This document shows, piece by piece, positions 58,931 to 64,000 of a DNA stretch of 64,000 nt. The notes beneath the pieces are model-generated. The model saw nothing but the letters and a program-made list of their open reading frames with translations, was not told where the DNA came from and ran no database searches. The DNA is from Nageia nagi. Taxonomy: Eukaryota; Pinophyta. The stretch is from NCBI GenBank assembly GCA_050084985.1, contig JBITNC010000001.1, positions 131,502,001 through 131,566,000 of the forward strand, in the 5' to 3' direction. How positions within the stretch are numbered: position 1 is the first letter of the stretch; every line of letters starts with the position of its first letter. Both the position numbers and the translations under genes were made by a program.

Positions 58931-59559
58931 GATCATAAATTAGCCATGCAAAGGAATATCATACTAAAGCATTGTAACAATGAATAGTATGCATTTATTA
59001 GTTATGCATTTAAAGATAAGAAATGGTTCATAAAATAATACCTAAAATTACCATTGAGTACCAATTTATATGTAGAAAGGCTAACATGGATGCTAATGGG
59101 GGTGTGACTGCTGATGTCAACACAAAGTTGATCTTATTGATAGAAATGACCTTGGCATTTATATGAGATTGAGAAGACCTGACTATCAACCTGATAAAAT
59201 GCAATTTATTTCTAAAAAAGGATACCTTTTCTCCTAAGGTATTAAGTGTATGATTGATAAATCTCAAATTGTTGAACTAAATTACACAACTACTTATATA
59301 TAATTTCATTGTAAGAAATGAACTAAAGGACCTATCCAATACCCCTATGATGATTGAGTTTTGTTGGATATTAAAATATTCTAAGAAGACCAGCATGGGT
59401 ATTGGGTTACATGTAGATTTTTGCATCAAAAGCTAACATTGGTACTAGTACAACATAACATAAATAGAGCTAGGTGACTCATACTATGCATCTACATAAA
59501 TGCTTGATTGGCAAATACCATCTAAAATACAAGTGACATGCTTCTCTTATGCATAAAAG
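58931..59559. other. unassigned sequence
   Basis: No readable domain. It lies downstream (minus strand) of the gypsy integrase fragment, where its 3' end and LTR would be, but no polypurine tract or LTR start was identified. The minus frame 59028-59267 has no motif. Confidence 0.3.
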
Positions 59560-60405
59560 GATTTTAGATGCTTGGCATTGATTGAAAATTTATCTACATT
59601 TCATTTAACTGTTACTAATCTATATGCTCTATTTGAATATTTTGTTTTGATGATGTATGGACCCATGTATTTCTTTTTGACTTGTGATTTGTGATGATTT
59701 TATTTAAGTACTAAGTCTCCAACTTGGAATTCTCTTGGTATAATTTTCTTTCCATATGCTTTGTTTATTCTTCTCTAATAAGCTCTAAGGTATTCTAAAG
59801 CATGGATCCTTTTCTCATCCAATCCTTTTAACTGTCTTATTCTTGATTTTCTTTATTCTTCATAATCAATGATTCCCTTCAAAGATACCCTTAGTGATGG
59901 TATTTCCAATTCTAGCGGAAGTACTACCTCATATCCATAGACTACTAAAATGGTGTATACCATATTATTGATATGATGCTAGTACTATATGCCCATAGTA
60001 CATATATAAGTTGATGTAAGATTTTATTTTATGTTTATAATATGTTTCCTTGTGGATAATATGTTGATGAAAACTTTTATTTTATCTTGAATATCTTACA
60101 AAAATTTCTAACTTGTTTACTTATAAAGTTATTTCCATTATCTATGATTATGTGATATAGAACACCAAATCTTTCAATAATATTCTCAGTCAAGAATTTT
60201 ACAATTTGAGTACCCTTATATGATCTCAAAGGTATTGCTTCTTCCATTTAGTGAAATATTTAATATCAATTAGTATAAACTTATATCCTTCACTAGATTT
60301 AGGATTGATAATCCCAACCAAATCCAAAGCCCAAATATAAAAAGGTCAAGGAGAAACCATTATAGCTAATTCACTTGAAGGATAAAGTCTTAAGTTAGTA
60401 TGCTT
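59560..60405 (-). pseudogene. gypsy integrase core and C-terminal part
   Basis: Readable blocks are YGYEVVLPLELEIPSLRVSL, LKGLDEKRIHALEYLRAYQR, INKAYGKKIIPREFQVGDLV and KKYMGPS. These match the 'P..LVYG.EAVLP.E..IPS.R' and 'R.NKAY.KKV.PR.F..GDLVL.......GK......GP' blocks of plant gypsy integrases. The core catalytic region is decayed (60000-60400). Confidence 0.75.
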
Positions 60406-60741
60406 TTAACATTTTTCACATCTCTTAACATGAAGTATGAAATATTTTTCCATAGATGGCCAATAGTAACCTAGTCTTAAAAGCTTATGAAATATAGATT
60501 TGCCATTAAAATGTACCCCAATTATATTTTCATGCACTTGTTCTTTAGCCTTGCTAGTTTCATTATCATTCAAATATCTATGCAATGTGCCATCAAAATA
60601 TCTTTTGTAAAGAACATCACCAATAATGACATAACTAATTTCCATATGCTTGAGTCTTAATTTGAGAAACATTATTTGATATGAATATGGGATTTTTTCA
60701 TCTTTTAAGTAGTTGTAAATATCAACATACCATTCATGCAA
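60406..60741 (-). pseudogene. gypsy integrase zinc-binding domain
   Basis: A 111-residue open frame: WYVDIYNYLKDEKIP, FLKLRLKHMEISYVIIGDVL, YKRYFDGTLHRYL, VHENIIGVHFNGKSIFHKLL and RLGYYWPSMEKYFILHVKRC, then EKC. This is the H-H-C-C zinc domain ('L..R....Y.....LY.R..DG.L..CL', 'H....G.H......K.LR.GYYWP.M..D....V..C..C'). Its Cys pair is intact. The first zinc His is replaced (VHENIIGVHF keeps both His). Confidence 0.85.
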
Positions 60742-61059
60742 TGGTAAGATAACACTTACAAATGGTTATTTCTCAAAGAATGTGTTGAAGTTAGTTTCAT
60801 CTACAAAAGATATATTCCTTAGATTATTGATTTTGATAATAGTTTCTTCATATTCAATTGATATAGGTATCAAAGAAGTGGCATTTTCCATTGAATCAAT
60901 AAATATATTACTATTTCATGGTATATTCTCAAATTTGATTTGGATAAAGCATATTTGGATCATCCTTATCATTAAGTATTTGTATGGCTGCAACTTTTCA
61001 TATTTTGTATTATAGAATTCATATATTTGATTGATGATAAGCTACGAGTAACCATAAAC

Positions 61060-61266
61060 CTATAATTTCTTTATACCAAGGTTTATGGTAGCCTTTATTC
61101 CCAAGACTAAAGCTTCATATTTAGCCATGTTGTTAGTATAATCAAAATTTAGTTTGAAGGCCATAAAAATCATACCATATTTAGGAGATACTAGTATAAT
61201 ATTTGCTTCTTCTCCTTGTAAGTAATTAGAACCATCAAAGTAAAGTGTCCATTTTTTATCTTCCAC
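61060..61266 (-). pseudogene. additional (archaeal-type) RNase H remnant
   Basis: Reads WTLYFDGSNYLQGEEANIIL, MIFMAFKLNFDYTNNMAKYE and ALVLGIKATINLGIKKL. It matches the 'W.L.FDGS....GAGAG..L.SP', 'L.F..TNN.AEYEAL..GL..A..LG...L' pattern. Catalytic Asp (FDG) and Glu (KYEAL) are visible. The remaining C-terminal part with the last Asp is not readable. Confidence 0.8.
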
Positions 61267-61290
61267 TTACTAAAATAATACCATAAGTTC

Positions 61291-62136
61291 TATAGCACTC
61301 CTATTGAGCAATGCTTCTCACTAACTCTATTTCCAAATTTATAAACCCTAAAAATTTAGACCTATTTTTTTTTAAATTAAACACTCAAATGGTCTAAGAA
61401 TGGACTAGATGATCCACATCAGCATGTCAACACTATTAGCTAACCAACACCCATATGGAAATATTGGTAGAATCTATAATAACCAACCTTGATTGAAAAA
61501 TTTCTAGTGTTCACTTCTTAACACTCATCCCATTGGAAGATGCCACATAGGTCATCCCACCATTCCCATCCACTAACTATGTAATAGATATTTTGGTCCT
61601 GGTGTTATGGTTTCCAATAAAGGGTACATTTCACCCAAGAGAATGCTCATTCATAAGGTTAAACATCTTCACTTGATGTATGATCCTCCTATTCATAGGT
61701 GCAGATAGATTATCCTAGGAAATCATCCATATAAAATGGATAAGCATCATCGCCTATGAAAAAATTGCCAAACTCCTAATTGTTAAACTACAGGATATAT
61801 GACTACTAGTTACCCTAATTCAATAAAAATAGTTTCATTGATTGCTATCCTCATCTAAAAACCTATCAAGGATATGAGACACTAGCCTACCCATATCTAT
61901 TGACTAGGCCCAACATGGAGTTTGGCATCCTAATGCTCATATCTTGTGGAGCCATGGGTATTAAACTAATACCCTAAGTGATTTGTTTAGTATAATATAT
62001 TTTAAAGTAGGGTTAAGAGAAATATTATACCCATAATATCATCGCTAGGATAATTGGTTTTGGATCAAACTTTAGATTTCTAGATTTCATGGTTAAAGCA
62101 AGTAATAATAGATTATTTTCTAAACAACCTACATAT
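61291..62136. other. unassigned sequence between gypsy fragment and copia LTR
   Basis: No domain and no clear repeat. GC content is slightly higher than in neighbouring blocks. It ends directly at the LTR start TGTTAGAATTTG. Confidence 0.35.
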
Positions 62137-62615
62137 TGTTAGAATTTGTAATGAAATATTTTGAATATCTAAACTCCTTGTAAATTCAATTAATCACTTA
62201 AAGGATATGTAGATACCTTAAGGGATTAATTGAATTCTTTATTATGTGTGGACTTTGACCTTACCATGGGGTTAGTTGGTAGGTTAAAGTTAGGTCATAC
62301 ATTTATTGTAACCCTAACCTTACCCTTGGGTTAAAGGGAGATTAGGGAGGTGCTCTCAAGCTATAAATAGAGGGCCTCTCCTCTTGTAACATAACTAAGT
62401 TTTTGGAGTAAGATTACTCTACTAGTTTGTGTAAGAGAGAAAGAGAATTGTAGTAAGAGGTGCATAGATTGAGAATTGAGAACTAATTGTGGATGTACTC
62501 CCAAGGAGGGAGGAACCACATTATATTTGTGTTATATTGTGTGAATGGTGTTATGTTGAATGATTGAGTTTTCTAGTCTTGGACCTTGAGAATTAGAGTA
62601 GGTCTAATTCCTTCA
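62137..62615 (+). repeat. copia 5' LTR
   Basis: 479 bp from TGTTAGAATTTGTAATG to AATTCCTTCA, colinear with the solo LTR at 31639-32136. TATA box CTATAAATAG at 62361-62370; stem-loop GTACTCCCAAGGAGGGAGG near 62496-62514. It is followed by a primer-binding site, so it is a 5' LTR, not a solo LTR. Confidence 0.9.
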
Positions 62616-62617
62616 AT

Positions 62618-62633
62618 TGGTATCAGAGCTTGG
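62618..62633 (+). promoter_or_regulatory. copia primer-binding site, initiator tRNA-Met type
   Basis: TGGTATCAGAGCTTGG begins two bases after the LTR end and matches the canonical plant initiator tRNA-Met PBS over its first 12 bases. Confidence 0.9.
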
Positions 62634-63129
62634 TGTGGAAGCTCTTCTTTTACATCTTGGAGGTTCTTCATCCTTCTTCATTCCTCATCTTACACCCCAT
62701 TGGTGAGGTAAAAATAAGAGAAGGTATAAATTTTCTCCTCCTTTGGTTATCTTATGGATTATTGCATTAGATACTAACATATTTTGTGAGATATTGGAGC
62801 TTATTTTTTTGCAAAATATGATCAAAATGGCAATGCAAGCATTTTTTATACTAACCTCTTATGTTAGTAGCATGTTTTTTACAAAATGCTTAATACATGA
62901 TATACCTTTTAAGAGGATACTATGTAATGCAAATTTTTTTTTACTAACATTTTGTTTGTTAGTAACATTGATTAATCACTAATCCCATTAAAAAAAAGGG
63001 GTTTATGAGGGTTCTGTTTGTCATAAAATTTATGATTTTTGCATATATATATATATATATATAGTTATCAGCATTTTTATATATATAAAAAAATTATATA
63101 TAAAAATTTGGGGGGGATCAAGTAACAAA
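62634..63129 (+). other. internal leader of the copia element, no gag readable
   Basis: After the primer-binding site there is a C/T-rich leader (62640-62720), then a 79-residue hydrophobic frame (62743-62982) without a known domain, then an alternating T/A tract (63042-63063) and an A/T-rich inverted repeat. The UBN2-type gag found in the other copia element is absent, so this copy may be non-autonomous or rearranged. Confidence 0.45.
63042..63063. repeat. (AT)n microsatellite
   Basis: Alternating A/T tract followed by an imperfect 'ttttatatatata'/'tatataaaaa' inverted repeat. Confidence 0.85.
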
Positions 63130-63255
63130 ATGGTCTGCGAACTGTTTGACAAAATGCCTCATCGAAATGCAGTCTATGGACTACAATGCTCGAAGGATAT
63201 GCACAAAATAGATACATTGAAAGGGTCTATGAATTGTTTGACAGAGTGCCTCCCT
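63130..63255 (+). pseudogene. PPR-protein gene fragment (frameshifted)
   Basis: The first frame reads CELFDKMPHRNAVYG. After a frame change at about 63177 it reads WTTMLEGYAQNRYIERVYEL, then FDRVP. This matches the end of one PPR motif and the start of the next in the PLS subfamily ('A..LFD.MP.RN.VSWT.MI.GYAQNG.IE.A..LFD.MP'). PPR proteins bind organellar RNA. Only about 1.3 repeats remain and the frame is broken. It lies in what should be the internal region of a copia element, so it may be a captured host fragment, or the element may end earlier. Confidence 0.75.
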
Positions 63256-64000
63256 CTATGCTTCTCCCTCTATGCTTCTCCTCATAGCCCCTCAATTCAA
63301 CGAGTGCCTCCCACTTCATCTGTAGCATCTCTCCAACCTTCTGACCCTCACTTTGCCCAGCTCCCTCTATGGAGGACCCTACAATCAGCTCTTAGTCAAT
63401 GAGTGCTATTTTTAAAATAATGATAGTAGGGTTTGAATCATGGAACACTTGTTTATTTCACTCTTGGGATTTGATCTAATGACATCTATGCACTTCAACA
63501 CATACTGGTTGTCTAAAGAACTATTCTAGTTCATTTTTTTGGCTACCGAGGGGTTTTTTTAAATAATGTTGGATGAGCAGGATGATCCATGGTAGGAGAG
63601 GAAATGGTGTTTGGCCCGAGCTTGTATGGCATGGACATCCGCCAAGCTGGCCCTATTAGCCCCCACTATGGAAAGGCCTATTCCATAGAGAAATAGTAAC
63701 AACAATCATGATTTCTTTACCATTTTTGATTGCCCCACCACTGCCTTTGCAAAGATGTTATTTGCTCCTCTGCAGCATGTGGGAGTTGGCCTCCAACTCT
63801 CACCTACTCTTGCTACTATGACAAGCACGCAGATGAATGAGCCATCGTAATGTGATAGAAACCATCTCACTCGGCCACTTCTAAGATAGAAACCATCTCC
63901 TCTAGTGGTGTATTCAATTGCTTTGGCCACGTGACGTGTGATTTTTTTTCTCTTTCTTTCTCCTGCAACCTCTAACTCTCCCTCTGCTCCATCACTTGGT
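63256..64000. other. GC-richer stretch, unassigned
   Basis: It holds a 14-bp tandem repeat 'ccctctatgcttct' (63252-63280). A duplicated 'gatagaaaccatctc' lies at about 63856 and 63886. A 74-residue minus frame at 63930-63706 (with YLRSGRVRWFLSHYDGSFIC) has no recognised domain. CpG is higher than in the retroelement blocks, so it may be host-gene-derived like the PPR fragment. Confidence 0.3.

Larger units (their letters stand above)
59560..61290 (-). mobile_element. Ty3/gypsy fragment with additional-type RNase H and integrase
   Basis: Minus-strand order is RNase H (61266-61060), linker, integrase zinc domain (60741-60406), integrase core and C-terminal domain (60400-59560). The RNase H is of the additional archaeal-like type found in the Tat/Ogre group of plant gypsy elements. 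Gag, protease and reverse transcriptase are missing to the right, so this is a truncated pol. Frames are broken by stops. Confidence 0.75.

Overview
The window looks like nuclear DNA from a land plant, most probably a gymnosperm (conifer-like). This rests on three things: a plant-only B3-domain gene with a 6.3-kb intron, a very AT-rich and CpG-poor background, and wall-to-wall old, nested Ty1-copia, Ty3-gypsy and LINE remnants full of stop codons and frameshifts. The species is inferred and was not checked by any search.

Only one locus reads as an intact protein gene. It is a small B3-domain (REM-like) DNA-binding protein on the + strand, with exon 1 at 15915-16094 and exon 2 at 22405-22683. 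The two exons join in phase 0 in the middle of one B3 domain. Its upstream flank (about 15560-15914) is a small CpG-rich island in CpG-poor surroundings. Its 3' flank carries fresh tandem duplications, followed by a degenerate tRNA-Arg gene (24697-24769, minus). A second, much weaker host-gene candidate is a possible first exon at 40310-40395. A frameshifted PPR-gene fragment lies at 63130-63255.

Layout: 0-12 kb holds three minus-strand gypsy gag remnants. Among them is a 571-bp imperfect palindrome (9120-9690) between two long direct repeats. 12-15.5 kb is featureless AT-rich DNA. 15.5-24.8 kb is the B3 locus and its flanks. 24.9-26.64 kb is a minus-strand LINE. 26.64-32.84 kb is a minus-strand Ty1-copia element with one recognised LTR, itself hit by two insertions: a 306-bp element with a 7-bp target duplication, and a solo LTR with a 5-bp target duplication. 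32.8-38.3 kb is unassigned with minisatellites. 38.3-40.4 kb is host-like. 41.3-46.7 kb is a plus-strand gypsy with many stops. 46.7-51 kb is unassigned. 50971-56725 is a structurally complete minus-strand gypsy with two LTRs, PBS, PPT and a 5-bp target duplication AAGGT, but its protein is broken and the end of its integrase is missing. 58.2-58.9 kb is satellite-like. 59.56-61.3 kb is a minus-strand gypsy fragment with an RNase H of the additional type. 62137 to the right edge starts with a copia 5' LTR and PBS.

The window is therefore a record of successive insertions around one small transcription-factor-like gene. No operon-like or defence-like gene cluster is present. The most informative observations are the split B3 gene, the CpG island, the precisely resolved nested insertions, the long palindrome, and a stem-loop shared by two different copia LTR families.
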